From: an uncultured Draconibacterium sp. | Lineage (GTDB): Bacteria > Bacteroidota > Bacteroidia > Bacteroidales > Prolixibacteraceae | Assembly: GCF_963677575.1 (NCBI RefSeq) | Contig: NZ_OY782038.1 | Location: 4,157,501-4,221,500 of the forward strand | Reading direction: 5' to 3' | Length of the DNA: 64,000 nucleotides | Part shown: piece by piece, positions 25,505 through 35,185 of the stretch | How the letters are laid out: the number at the start of each line of letters is the position of its first letter | Numbering within the stretch: the first letter of the stretch is position 1 | Notes under the pieces: generated by a model | Seen by the model: only the letters and a program-made list of their open reading frames with translations | Told to the model about the DNA's origin: nothing | Databases searched by the model: none | Program-made: the position numbers and the translations under genes

Positions 25505-28000
25505 ATGAAAATGTCAAAATATTTAATCATTGGAGGAGTTGCCGGCGGTGCAACAGTGGCGGCCAGGCTACGTAGATTAGACGAGCAGGCAGAGATAATA
25601 ATTTTTGAACGTGGCGCGCATATTTCTTATGCAAACTGCGGATTGCCCTATTATATCGGAGATGTTATTAAAGAACGGGAGAAATTGCTTTTGCAAACTC
25701 CCGAGAGTTTTAAAGCCCGCCTAAACGTTGAGGTTCGGGTTTTTAACGAAGTGGTGAAGATCGATCGCGACAAGCAGGCGGTTGTTGTTCGCAATGTGGA
25801 AACCGGCGAGGAGTATACCGAAACTTACGATAAGCTGGTATTGTCGCCCGGTGCGGAACCGATCAAACCACCGATATCCGGAATTAAAGATCCATCGATT
25901 TTTACGCTGCGAAATGTTGCCGATACCGATAAGGTAAAAGCGTATTGCAACGACAATCAGCCTAAAAGAGCAGTGGTGGTTGGCGCTGGTTTTATCGGAC
26001 TTGAAATGGCTGAAAACCTGCATCATCTGGGAATGAAAGTGTCGATCGTGGAAATGGCCAAACAGGTAATGGCACCGCTTGATTACGAAATGGCGGCAGT
26101 AGTGCACCAGCACCTGAAAACCAAACAAGTGGAGTTTTTCTTAAAAGACGGTGTTACGTCATTTAAACGCGAAAATGGCGTGTTGAATGTTACCTTACAA
26201 TCCGGTCGTCAGATTGAGACTGATCTTGTTATTCTATCTATCGGAGTGAAACCGGAAAACAAACTGGCTCGCGAAGCCGGATTAGATTTGGCACCTAATG
26301 GCGGAATTATTGCCAACGAATATTTGCAGAGCAACGACGAGAATATTTATGTGTTGGGTGATGCCATGGCTTTCCCTCACCCGATAACAGGAAAACTGAG
26401 CAATATCTACCTTGCTGGCCCGGCTAACAAACAAGGCCGGATTGTGGCAGACAACATTGTTAGCGGAAATACGCGCAAGTACAAAGGTGCCATTGCAACG
26501 GCAATCGCCAAAGTATTCGATATTACGGTGGCATCAACCGGTATTCCGGAAAAAACGCTGAAGAATGAGATGTTGCCTTACACGGCAAATATCATTCACG
26601 GTGCGTCTCATGCCGGTTATTATCCCGATGCTTTGCCATACACTTTAAAAATCCTTTTTCACCCCGAAAACGGGAAACTGTACGGTGCGCAAATGATTGG
26701 TTACGAAGGAGTGGACAAAAGAATTGATCTTATTGCAACTGTTCTGAAACAAGGTGGCAGCATTTACGATCTTCAGGATATTGAGCATGCTTACGCACCA
26801 CCGTTTTCATCGGCAAAAGATCCGGTGAACCAGGCAGGTTTTGCAGCCGAAAATATTGTAGGTGGTAAACTTAAAATTGTAAGCTGGGATGAGATTCATA
26901 ACTTTCATTCGGATAATATTGTGCTGCTTGATGTTCGAACAGAAGCCGAAAATGAATTGGGACATATTGAAGGTTCGGTGAATATTCCGGTTGACGATTT
27001 ACGTGGCCGATTGGATGAACTGCCTAAAGACAAAAAGATAATTGTTTACTGCGGAGTTGGTTTGCGTGGTTACATTGCGTGCCGCATTCTATCTCAGTCG
27101 GGTTTCAACGAAGTTTACAACCTCAGTGGTGGCTACAAAACCTACGAGCACTCCATTTGTAAACAAAGTAACGAAGATATTTTCGAGGCCAACTACATTA
27201 CCAAAAACGACCATATTTATCGCGGAAAAGCTAGTAATGGGCAGGTTGTAGTTGAAGGAGCAGCGGTAAAAACTATTCAGGTTGATGCATGTGGGTTGCA
27301 GTGTCCCGGCCCGATTTTAAAGCTGAAACAAGAAATTGAAAACATTGAACCCGGCGAGCGTTTGGAGCAAATTTCCACCGACATGGGATTTATGAACGAC
27401 GTGAAGTCGTGGTGTAACATGACCGGCAATAAACTGGTTTCTGTCTCTGCTGATAAGGGCAAAGTAAAAGCCCTGATTGAAAAAGGTAAAAAGCAAGAGG
27501 AAAACAGTTCGAAGACGAGTTCGGTACCATCAAAAAATAAAACTATGGTGGTTTTTAGCGACGATATGGATCGTGCCCTGGCATCGCTGGTAATTGCCAA
27601 CGGTGCTGCTGCCATGGGAAGCAAAGTAACCTTGTTCTTTACTTTCTGGGGATTGAATGTGATCAAGAAATCGGATAAACCACAAGTTGACAAAGACATG
27701 ATGAGCAAGATGTTTGGCTCGATGATGGCCAAAGATGCCGGCGATCTGAAACTCTCGAAAATGAATATGATGGGAGTAGGCGCTAAAATGATGAAAAAGC
27801 GCATGCTGGCTAAAAAGGTGGATTCGCTGGAAGATATGCTTCAGACTGCCATGGAAAACGGTGTTCAAATGATTGCCTGCCAAATGTCGATGGATGTAAT
27901 GGGCGTTGACAAAGAAGAACTGATGGAAGGTGTTGAAATTGGCGGTGTAGCTACTTATCTGGAAGAAGCCGATCAGTCGAATTTGAATTTATTCATATAA
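25505..28000 (+). CDS. CoA-disulfide/polysulfide reductase fused to rhodanese, TusA and DsrE-like domains
   Basis: 831-aa cytoplasmic fusion for sulfane-sulfur handling. Residues 1-450: FAD and NAD(P) disulfide oxidoreductase of the CoA-disulfide reductase/NADH oxidase group, with GGVAGGATVAARLRR and the active Cys45 in SYANCGLPYY. About 455-555: rhodanese domain with active Cys516 in CGVGLRG. About 590-660: TusA-like domain with the CPGP motif at 600-603. About 675-831: DsrE/DsrF-like domain (MVVFSDDMDRALASLVIANGAAAMG, TLFFTFWG). Such fusions reduce CoA persulfides or polysulfide and pass sulfur between thiols. A second start (MSKYLII) is two codons in. Its own promoter, palindrome and terminator make it a single-gene unit. 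Confidence 0.93.
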   Translation: MKMSKYLIIGGVAGGATVAARLRRLDEQAEIIIFERGAHISYANCGLPYYIGDVIKEREKLLLQTPESFKARLNVEVRVFNEVVKIDRDKQAVVVRNVETGEEYTETYDKLVLSPGAEPIKPPISGIKDPSIFTLRNVADTDKVKAYCNDNQPKRAVVVGAGFIGLEMAENLHHLGMKVSIVEMAKQVMAPLDYEMAAVVHQHLKTKQVEFFLKDGVTSFKRENGVLNVTLQSGRQIETDLVILSIGVKPENKLAREAGLDLAPNGGIIANEYLQSNDENIYVLGDAMAFPHPITGKLSNIYLAGPANKQGRIVADNIVSGNTRKYKGAIATAIAKVFDITVASTGIPEKTLKNEMLPYTANIIHGASHAGYYPDALPYTLKILFHPENGKLYGAQMIGYEGVDKRIDLIATVLKQGGSIYDLQDIEHAYAPPFSSAKDPVNQAGFAAENIVGGKLKIVSWDEIHNFHSDNIVLLDVRTEAENELGHIEGSVNIPVDDLRGRLDELPKDKKIIVYCGVGLRGYIACRILSQSGFNEVYNLSGGYKTYEHSICKQSNEDIFEANYITKNDHIYRGKASNGQVVVEGAAVKTIQVDACGLQCPGPILKLKQEIENIEPGERLEQISTDMGFMNDVKSWCNMTGNKLVSVSADKGKVKALIEKGKKQEENSSKTSSVPSKNKTMVVFSDDMDRALASLVIANGAAAMGSKVTLFFTFWGLNVIKKSDKPQVDKDMMSKMFGSMMAKDAGDLKLSKMNMMGVGAKMMKKRMLAKKVDSLEDMLQTAMENGVQMIACQMSMDVMGVDKEELMEGVEIGGVATYLEEADQSNLNLFI

Positions 28001-28003
28001 AAG

Positions 28004-28048
28004 ATCAGAACGCAGATAACGCTGGTTTAGCAGATTTGCGCTGATAGT
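28004..28048. repeat. Dispersed CGCAGATTT-type repeat remnant
   Basis: Contains AACGCAGATAACGCTG and CAGATTTGCGCTGATA, direct and inverted variants of a short motif. A related stretch (CGCTGATAACGCAGATTTTC) is at 36899-36918, so this is a degenerate dispersed repeat. Confidence 0.4.
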
Positions 28049-28050
28049 TA

Positions 28051-28090
28051 TTGAGGGTTTCACTTTTGTGCAACCCTCAATTTTTTTTGG
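28051..28090 (+). terminator. Terminator after the disulfide-reductase fusion
   Basis: Nine-base stem TTGAGGGTT / AACCCTCAA with a 12-base loop, followed by eight T. Confidence 0.9.
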
Positions 28091-28093
28091 TCA

Positions 28094-28127
28094 CAAAAAA
28101 AGCTGCCCAAATAAGAACAGCTTTCGT
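28094..28127 (-). terminator. Terminator of the Gfo/Idh lipoprotein gene
   Basis: On the minus strand AAAGCTG and CAGCTTT pair around a 16-base loop and are followed by a T run, 20 bases after the gene's stop codon. Confidence 0.75.
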
Positions 28128-28146
28128 TTAAATATTTTTAAAAGAA

Positions 28147-29550
28147 CTATTGCCTTGCAGCTTTCAATCCTTCAGTAGTAGTGTAATATTTTACGATCAT
28201 ATTTGGAACTTCCCATTCCGGGAGTTTACCGTCAATCAGGTATTGCAGGTATTTCTCAGTTACCTGTCCAAAATGTGCTTCGTGACCAACTTTATATTTT
28301 TCAGGAATATTCATTACCCACTTTTTGTCGCCAATTTTTTTCACGGAAATTCCGGGATAAGTTTCTGCCAAACCTGTAACGGCATTGTTCAGACTTCCTG
28401 CAAATTCCATCGGATCAACGTCGGTTGCCTCAATGTACAATTGTGGTTTGTAGCCTTCCTCTTCGCCCTGAATAATTTCAAGATTACACTTTGTGCCACG
28501 CATAATCGAGTAGTGGGTATCGCCGCCGCCTTCAGGTGCTTCAAAATTCCAGATCACCGATGCTTTGGCATGAACGCCTTTTAGTGTGTAATTGATCTCG
28601 CCGTTGCAGTACACTTTCAAAATATCTCCGTCAACATCCTTTTTCAAAAACTCCGGATATTCATTAAGCGAAGTTGATTTTTTAAACATTTCCGGTGTAA
28701 TATCAGTGGACCAGTGTTTGGCCGAAACAATTTCTACATCTTCTTTCGAAAGAATGACCTCGGGGAAAGCTTCCCATTGAATCAAATCAACAAGGTGCGT
28801 GTTCACATCTACAATTCCTTCGCCCTGTTGTTGGGTGTCGAAATACCATGCCGGACGTTTTAACGGATTTCCCGAAACATATTTAAAGAAATGGTGCACA
28901 CTTTCTTTTGTGATCGCCGGATTTTCGGCTGTTCCGTTTTGCAAGGTTCCAAAAACCTCCGGTAATTGCGACAACTCGCGCTGCAACATGGTTGTAATTT
29001 CATGACGCTCGGTCATAATATCATACAGCAATACGCCGTTTTCTTCAGCCGCCTGAAAAGCTTCTTCCAGTTTCGGAAATTCCTCGGGCGAAATCACCAT
29101 CGGTTTATCGGCCAGCACATTGATTCCCGCTTCAACCGTTTTTAAAATATAATCGGTCTTTTTTCCGTTGTTTCCTGCGGTTACCATTACGTTTCCGGGC
29201 TTTTCCGCCAGCATTTTTTCAAGGTAGTCATTGCCTTTATAAACCTTTTCTACCCACGCTGTTGGATTTTCTTCGCGAGTATTGTAGCCTTCAATTCGTT
29301 TCAGATGATCCACCACATCTACACCGTCAGGCGCGTAAACATTTACAACCGGATCAACCTGGTCGTACATCGATTTTTGCACCAAAGCTGCATGAAAATG
29401 TCCCGGGGCAAGGGTCATAATTTTTACCTCTCCTTTTGCTCCGGTAAACATGTTCTTTTCTTTTTCAATGTCAGTTGATTTTTGACTGCCACCCGTGCAT
29501 GCTGAAAACAGAATTGCCAGTGCCACGGCCGCAGTTGATAGATGTTTCAT
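28147..29550 (-). CDS. Gfo/Idh/MocA-family oxidoreductase lipoprotein with C-terminal oxidoreductase domain
   Basis: 467 aa. Lipoprotein signal ends LFSAC (Cys 18), so it is anchored in the envelope, unlike the Tat-exported relative at 6050. The Rossmann part contains VKIMTLAPGHFHAALVQKSM, VNVYAPDGVDV and LADKPMV (the EKP equivalent is DKP). The rest matches the putative oxidoreductase C-terminal domain, with NTHLVDLIQWEAFPE and GMRG-like SIMRGTKCNLEI. It likely oxidises or reduces a sugar derivative at the outer membrane face of the periplasm. Position beside BNR_4 and GH2 genes suggests a carbohydrate role. Confidence 0.88.
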   Translation of the reverse strand: MKHLSTAAVALAILFSACTGGSQKSTDIEKEKNMFTGAKGEVKIMTLAPGHFHAALVQKSMYDQVDPVVNVYAPDGVDVVDHLKRIEGYNTREENPTAWVEKVYKGNDYLEKMLAEKPGNVMVTAGNNGKKTDYILKTVEAGINVLADKPMVISPEEFPKLEEAFQAAEENGVLLYDIMTERHEITTMLQRELSQLPEVFGTLQNGTAENPAITKESVHHFFKYVSGNPLKRPAWYFDTQQQGEGIVDVNTHLVDLIQWEAFPEVILSKEDVEIVSAKHWSTDITPEMFKKSTSLNEYPEFLKKDVDGDILKVYCNGEINYTLKGVHAKASVIWNFEAPEGGGDTHYSIMRGTKCNLEIIQGEEEGYKPQLYIEATDVDPMEFAGSLNNAVTGLAETYPGISVKKIGDKKWVMNIPEKYKVGHEAHFGQVTEKYLQYLIDGKLPEWEVPNMIVKYYTTTEGLKAARQ

Positions 29551-29799
29551 GAAATAATTTTTTTAGTATTAGATTTCCGTTGGCGTACACGCAAAATTAT
29601 ACTTTTAATTCTGTTTGGAAAGAGAATAGGTAAAAAGATACTATTTTAGAGTACATTGCTTAAGATTGTTAAATTGCCAAATTGTAAATGTTCAATGACA
29701 CATGACCTTTCAATCTGCAAATTCCTTCAACAATCAAAAATCGTTAATCATCATTCGTAAATCCCTGGGATCGATGCCTGGTGATTATTTTCAATCTTT

Positions 29800-31128
29800 C
29801 TAAGGTTCAATATAGTATTTAATGCTACAATCGTAATCGGTGTAATGAATGTATTTGTTGTTTTCCATCCATAAAACCACTGTTTGTGCATCTTTTGGTT
29901 GATAACGCGGAATGTAAGGACGAACATTATCGAGGCGTGAATTTTGGGTAATTGGCTCAATTTTCCACGAGTTTCCACCATCGTTAGTCGTACGTTTTTC
30001 AATTTCAAAAACACCATTTATTTCGCGCGATAGGTAAATCTCGTTGGGTTTATTCGGATTGAAAGTCATGTTACCCATATAGTGCGGTTCTCGCTCTGTT
30101 TCACCTTCGGGTGTTTGCGGAAACCATTTTCCGGCTTTACAAATTTCGTGGTCTTCCCATGTTTTTGTTTCTGCATTGTACCAGGCATAGTAATAACGAT
30201 GATCTGTCTCTTGCGGATGGCGGGTATACAAAATATAAGGTATCCCTTCTTTTTCAACGATATCGCAAATCCAGGCGCGTCCGTGTTCTTCATCTGCTTT
30301 GTACACTACCGTTGCATCGCTCACCTGAAATGGCAGGCCGCCGAGATCGCAAATTTTTGTACCGTCAGCTTTCCAGAATGCACCTTTTTCGTAATAGCAG
30401 TAATAAACCGAGTTGGTAGGCTCAACACGCGGATGCCCGTCGGTAAATATCATATGGATTTTTGATTTTCCATCGGAATAATATTTTACGTAAGGTCGGT
30501 TGTTGGGAGTAAACGGAACATCACTCATTACCACATACTGTTCGCTCCATGTTTTACCGTTGTCCTTCGAAATAATCAGGTTGGGTTTAAAACCTATCCA
30601 GCGCCCAAAAACAAACAGTTTATTATCCTCTTTGCTTAGCACAAAAGGATTGGCATAAGTGTAGGTTTCGCGTGGAAAATTTTTAAGCAACTCTTCTGTT
30701 TTTGGTTTAAATACCACATTCTTACCAAAACTTTCAATATCGGTGCCGTTTGTGGTGGTATTGCTAATTACTCCTTTATCGGTGGCATGCCAGGCATACA
30801 TGGTAAAGATATTGCCATTAGGGAGCAGTGTAAAGGCCGGATTATCATGATCGTCAAATTCAAACTTCGAATAAATGTTATTGAATTTTGCTTCTCCGGT
30901 TTCAATATTTAATGTGGCCACTTCTATCGATCCGTCTTTTTTTACCCAGCCGGTAATAATTTGTCCGTCGTTGGTGTAAATAGCTCGTGGATCAGAGAAC
31001 CAGCACCATGCACCATCGTCATTTAAGGTTTTTACGACAGGTGTTTTGTCGGCTGTTTTTTGCCCGGAAGAACTACAGCCAAATAGAAGAACAATAGATA
31101 GAATAGATAATAGAAGTATCGGTTTCAT
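29800..31128 (-). CDS. BNR_4-family beta-propeller lipoprotein (candidate polysaccharide lyase or glycosidase)
   Basis: 442 aa from the ATG at 31128, which begins the lipoprotein signal ending LFGC; an in-frame ATG seven codons earlier is less likely. Typical family strings are NDDGAWCWFSDPRAIY, NIETGEAKFNNIY and DDHDNPAFTLLPNG. The propeller blades carry SKDNGKTWSEQYV and TNDGGNSWKIEP Asp-box repeats and a catalytic-looking YYCYYEKGAFWKADGT region. BNR_4 relatives include seven-bladed propellers of ulvan-lyase type, but the substrate here is unknown. It is divergent from the GH2 gene with 157 bases between them. Confidence 0.75.
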   Translation of the reverse strand: MKPILLLSILSIVLLFGCSSSGQKTADKTPVVKTLNDDGAWCWFSDPRAIYTNDGQIITGWVKKDGSIEVATLNIETGEAKFNNIYSKFEFDDHDNPAFTLLPNGNIFTMYAWHATDKGVISNTTTNGTDIESFGKNVVFKPKTEELLKNFPRETYTYANPFVLSKEDNKLFVFGRWIGFKPNLIISKDNGKTWSEQYVVMSDVPFTPNNRPYVKYYSDGKSKIHMIFTDGHPRVEPTNSVYYCYYEKGAFWKADGTKICDLGGLPFQVSDATVVYKADEEHGRAWICDIVEKEGIPYILYTRHPQETDHRYYYAWYNAETKTWEDHEICKAGKWFPQTPEGETEREPHYMGNMTFNPNKPNEIYLSREINGVFEIEKRTTNDGGNSWKIEPITQNSRLDNVRPYIPRYQPKDAQTVVLWMENNKYIHYTDYDCSIKYYIEP

Positions 31129-31285
31129 GATAAATATTTTGAGAGACAAAGTTACTAAATCGTACTTTTTCGGTTTGATTCAGGATTATCAAATTTTCTA
31201 TTTTTACTGTTAAAGATTTGATGTTTCTGGTATTTTTCGTGAAGTAGAAGTATTTTTAACGGTAACAATCGGACAAACAACAATT

Positions 31286-34200
31286 ATGATGAAACTAGTG
31301 ACGACCTTGTTCTTTATTCTCACATTCTTTTTCAGTTCTTTTTCGCAGCAAGTTGACTTCCTTCCGAACGATTGGCAAAACCCGGCCGTTTTCGAAAAAG
31401 GACAAAATGCCCCACATGCTTTTCATGTTCCTTATTCATCGGCAGAGGATGCCATTCAGAACATGCCGCGGAAATGCGAGAATTACCAATTGCTAAACGG
31501 CCAATGGAAATTTAAATGGGTAGAAACGCCCAAACAGGTGCCGGAAGATTTTTGGCAGCCCGGTTTTGATGTGGCAGGATGGGACGGTATAAAAGTCCCT
31601 TCAAACTGGCAGATGGCAGGCTACGGGCATCCGAAGTTCAGAAATGTTAGATTATCGTTTGAGAGTGATCCGCCTAATATCCCTGATTATTACAATCCAA
31701 CCGGATGCTATAAAAAGAAATTTTCTGTTCCTGAAAGCTGGAAAGACAAAGAAGTGATGTTACGTTTCGAAGGTATAAAATCGGCTTCCTATATTTGGGT
31801 GAATGGTCATCAGGTTGGTTACAATCAGGGTGGATTTGAACCGGCCGAGTTTAATATAACGCCATTCATAGAAAAAGGAGAAAACGATCTGGCTGTTCAG
31901 GTGATCCGTTTTTCTGATGGATCGTACCTCGAAAACCAGGATATGTGGCGCTTGTCGGGTATTTTTCGCGATGTGAAATTGTATGCCCAACCAAAAACTT
32001 TTATCCACGATTATTATGTAACCACCGATTTTGATGAAAATTATAAGAATGCAACCTTGACGGTGGAAACCCATATTCAAAATCAATTACCGGAAGCAGA
32101 ATCGGGCGAAATCATGGTTGGTGTTTACGATCTTGAAGGCCGTTCAATTTTAAAAGACGGATCGCTTCAACAGGAATTTGACGTTGATTCAATGGGAAAT
32201 GTAAAGATACAGATGTCGACTTTGGTGGTTGATCCGCCGCAGTGGTCGGCTGAGTTTCCAAACTTGTTTATCCTGCTGGTTCAACTAAAAAATGCCAACG
32301 GAAAAGTTTCAGAAACGTTTACGCAAAAAATTGGTTTCCGCGAGGTGGAGTACAAGGATAAGATTCTAACTGTGAATGGCGTTCCTGTAAAACTAAATGG
32401 TGTAAACAGCCACATGCATCATCCCGAGCACGGACAGACAGTGCCGCTGAAAACTTTAAAACAGGATTTGTTACTGATGAAACAGCACAACATCAATTGT
32501 GTGCGGACCTGCCATTATCCTCCAACGCCCGAATATATTGCTTTGGCCGATGAACTGGGCATGTATATTTTTGATGAGGTTGGCGATGAGGCACATAGCA
32601 ATACTCAACTTTCGGAAAAGCCGGAGTGGACCGAAATGTATCGCGACCGTTCGCGCAAACTGGTGTATCGCGACCGCAATCATCCGGCAGTGATTGTTTG
32701 GAGTGCCGGAAACGAATCGGGCAGCGGACAAAATATAAACGAAGTAATTAAAACCGGAAAGGCGATTGATCCAAGCCGCCCGGCGTGGATGTACGGCGGA
32801 AATACATTTTACATACCTTTCGAGGATTTGGTGGGACCGCGTTATTGGACTCCGGTGGATTATAGGAATTTGGCACAGGGAAAAGTTTTGCCTGCCAACG
32901 ATATGCGGGCATCGTTTATGGACGAGTACCTGGCCGCAACAGGAAATGGTCTCGGCGGCATGGACGAATACTGGGAATACATTTGGAAATACCCGCGTTT
33001 AGCAGGAGGTGCCATTTGGGACTGGATCAGCCCCGGAATAAAAACACCACGCTGGATTTTGCCCGATCTCTCGCCACAAAAAAACGACGGGCAAATTATG
33101 GGACGTCCGATGTTTCAGCAAGGTGTTTATGGCTGGGGACTGGAATTCTCGGGGCACGATGATTGGGTGGAGTTTTACCGCGATCCAAGTCTAGACATTA
33201 AAGGAAATCAATTGACGCTTGATTTTTGGGTGAAGCCATCCGAAATTCCACAGCCTAACGTATTTCTGGCCAAAGGATCATGCGGTTATGGTATTCAAAT
33301 GTCTGATTCGGAGACGCTTGAATTTTATGTGTTTGGGAACGAACGTATTTCGGCTAAAGCAAAAATTGATCCTAATTTTTACGAAAACTGGCACCGCATT
33401 TCCGGCGTCTACAACGGTCGTCAACTGCGGCTTTACATCAATAATAGACGGGTAGCCACTACTTCATTTTCTGGAAATATCAGCTCTACACCTTTCCCGC
33501 TTTGTATTGGTCGCGAGGCCGAAAATCAGGACCAGGGCGAACACTCGGGGCGTTTGTCGAAAATGGTGATCGATGATGTGCGGGTATTTAACCGGGCTGT
33601 GAATATCAATAATATAGAGAAGGAAAAAGATGGGCTGGTACTGCATCTGAATTTTGAGAAAGATGAAAAAGACGGTGATTTTTATGCTGTTGGGTTGGGC
33701 GGAAGAACTTACGGAATTGTCTGGCCCGACAGAACGGTTCAACCCGAAATCAATCAAATCAAACGATCTGGACAGCCGGTAAAAATTGAAGCCATTGATA
33801 TTGAAAACGGCGTATTGAAAATTACCAATCGTCATCATTTTAAGAATTTAAATGAGTTAGAAGGATTCTGGCAAATTAAGGTAGACGGAAAACCCAGTCA
33901 GCGCGGATTTTTTAATTGCGATATTCCGGCAGACGAAACCGGGGAAGTTACGATTGATTACCGACGGCCACGAATAGAATCGACAACAGAGTGTTTACTG
34001 GAAGTTTCTTTTCTGTTAAAAGAAGACCTGAACTGGGCACCAAAAGGCCACGAAATTGCCTGGGAACAGTTTGCTGTACCTACCGATTTTTATTTTGTTG
34101 ACGATGAAGAGAATCACGGTAAAGTTACTGCTACAGAAGATGAAAATTACATCCGCATAAGTGCCAACGATTTTAATTATACCATTGATAAAAAAAGCGG

Positions 34201-35059
34201 ACAGTTTGTTTCGTTGAAATATAAAGGCACAGAGTACCTCGAAAGCGGGCCTGATTTTATGGTTTGGCGAGCTCCGCTGGCCAACGATATCGATCCGTGG
34301 GGAGGTAATATGGTTGGCCGCACTAACCTTACGCCGGGGCTGGGACGAAGTCTCGATAACCAGCTACGCACTTTAGGATTGCGGGACCTGTTACCCGAAG
34401 TGGAAGAATATAACCTGCTTCAGGTAAACGACAATGCGGTGATTTTGAAGATGGATGTATTTGCCAACTCCAGCCTCGATCCGGCCAAACGAAAAGACCA
34501 GTGGTTTTTTTATTCGGCATTCGAGCAAAAACAAACCTGGGTATTTTCTGCCGATGGAAGCATACAACTGGAGCAGGAAATAATTCCGCACGGGCCAATG
34601 CCCGAGATGTTGCAAAAGGTAGGCTTGCAGTTTCAGTTGCCAAAAAGTTTTAACCATGTGCAGTGGTATGGCCGCGGCCCGTTTGAAAACTACACCGACC
34701 GCAAAACAGGCGCAAAAGTGGGGCTTTATCAATCTACTGCCGACTCAATGTACGTGCCCTATATCATTCCGCAGGAATACGGCAACCGCAGCGATGTGCG
34801 CTGGCTACAGGTGCATAACGGAGAGGGACACGGATTAACGATTAACGGGGATGACCTCTTGAATTTTAGTTTGCATAAATACACCACCGATAACTTGTCG
34901 CGGGCCATGTACACTTACCAGTTGGAGGAGGCCTCTAATACTATTTTGAATGTGGATTACGAAGTGTCGGGAGTTGGTGGAACAGCTATCAGGCAGTTGC
35001 AAAAGTACCGAGTGCGACCCAATGTAAAAAGGTATACGATTACGATTAAGCCGTTTTAA
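31286..35059 (+). CDS. GH2 beta-galactosidase-like enzyme with inserted LamG domain
   Basis: 1257-aa exported glycosidase; signal peptide ends FFSSFSQQ. Order: GH2 sugar-binding domain (about 50-220), Ig-like domain (225-345), TIM barrel (350-615) with acid/base Glu477 in WSAGNESGSGQN and nucleophile Glu547 in FMDEYLAATGNGLGG, then an inserted LamG/concanavalin-like domain (about 615-775, LTLDFWVKPSE to VRVFNRAVN), a DUF4981 part, and the C-terminal beta-galactosidase small-chain domain (about 930-1257, WYGRGPFENYTDRKTGA). Both catalytic residues are present. Sequence alone does not give the sugar specificity; LacZ-type relatives act on beta-galactosides. Confidence 0.92.
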   Translation: MMKLVTTLFFILTFFFSSFSQQVDFLPNDWQNPAVFEKGQNAPHAFHVPYSSAEDAIQNMPRKCENYQLLNGQWKFKWVETPKQVPEDFWQPGFDVAGWDGIKVPSNWQMAGYGHPKFRNVRLSFESDPPNIPDYYNPTGCYKKKFSVPESWKDKEVMLRFEGIKSASYIWVNGHQVGYNQGGFEPAEFNITPFIEKGENDLAVQVIRFSDGSYLENQDMWRLSGIFRDVKLYAQPKTFIHDYYVTTDFDENYKNATLTVETHIQNQLPEAESGEIMVGVYDLEGRSILKDGSLQQEFDVDSMGNVKIQMSTLVVDPPQWSAEFPNLFILLVQLKNANGKVSETFTQKIGFREVEYKDKILTVNGVPVKLNGVNSHMHHPEHGQTVPLKTLKQDLLLMKQHNINCVRTCHYPPTPEYIALADELGMYIFDEVGDEAHSNTQLSEKPEWTEMYRDRSRKLVYRDRNHPAVIVWSAGNESGSGQNINEVIKTGKAIDPSRPAWMYGGNTFYIPFEDLVGPRYWTPVDYRNLAQGKVLPANDMRASFMDEYLAATGNGLGGMDEYWEYIWKYPRLAGGAIWDWISPGIKTPRWILPDLSPQKNDGQIMGRPMFQQGVYGWGLEFSGHDDWVEFYRDPSLDIKGNQLTLDFWVKPSEIPQPNVFLAKGSCGYGIQMSDSETLEFYVFGNERISAKAKIDPNFYENWHRISGVYNGRQLRLYINNRRVATTSFSGNISSTPFPLCIGREAENQDQGEHSGRLSKMVIDDVRVFNRAVNINNIEKEKDGLVLHLNFEKDEKDGDFYAVGLGGRTYGIVWPDRTVQPEINQIKRSGQPVKIEAIDIENGVLKITNRHHFKNLNELEGFWQIKVDGKPSQRGFFNCDIPADETGEVTIDYRRPRIESTTECLLEVSFLLKEDLNWAPKGHEIAWEQFAVPTDFYFVDDEENHGKVTATEDENYIRISANDFNYTIDKKSGQFVSLKYKGTEYLESGPDFMVWRAPLANDIDPWGGNMVGRTNLTPGLGRSLDNQLRTLGLRDLLPEVEEYNLLQVNDNAVILKMDVFANSSLDPAKRKDQWFFYSAFEQKQTWVFSADGSIQLEQEIIPHGPMPEMLQKVGLQFQLPKSFNHVQWYGRGPFENYTDRKTGAKVGLYQSTADSMYVPYIIPQEYGNRSDVRWLQVHNGEGHGLTINGDDLLNFSLHKYTTDNLSRAMYTYQLEEASNTILNVDYEVSGVGGTAIRQLQKYRVRPNVKRYTITIKPF

Positions 35060-35085
35060 GAAAAAACTTCGGTTCTTCACTTATG

Positions 35086-35139
35086 TATCTTTGCAAAAAA
35101 AATGGTTGCCAAGGATATAATGGTAGAAATTTGCTTGAC
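35086..35139 (+). pseudogene. Orphan promoter with 13-codon open frame (possible truncated gene)
   Basis: An exact TATCTTTG box (35086-35093) precedes ATG at 35102, which opens MVAKDIMVEICLT then TAA. The box-to-ATG spacing looks like a real gene start, but no matching body follows. It may be the stump of a deleted gene, or a leader peptide for the repeat region that follows. Confidence 0.3.
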
Positions 35140-35167
35140 ATAACTGTCTCTGCATTCTAAATTGCTC

Positions 35168-35185
35168 GCCCTACATATGTAGGGC
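35168..35185. repeat. Perfect 18-bp palindrome at the edge of the 21-bp array
   Basis: GCCCTACATATGTAGGGC is fully self-complementary. Its right half supplies the first unit of the 21-bp tandem array. Confidence 0.75.
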
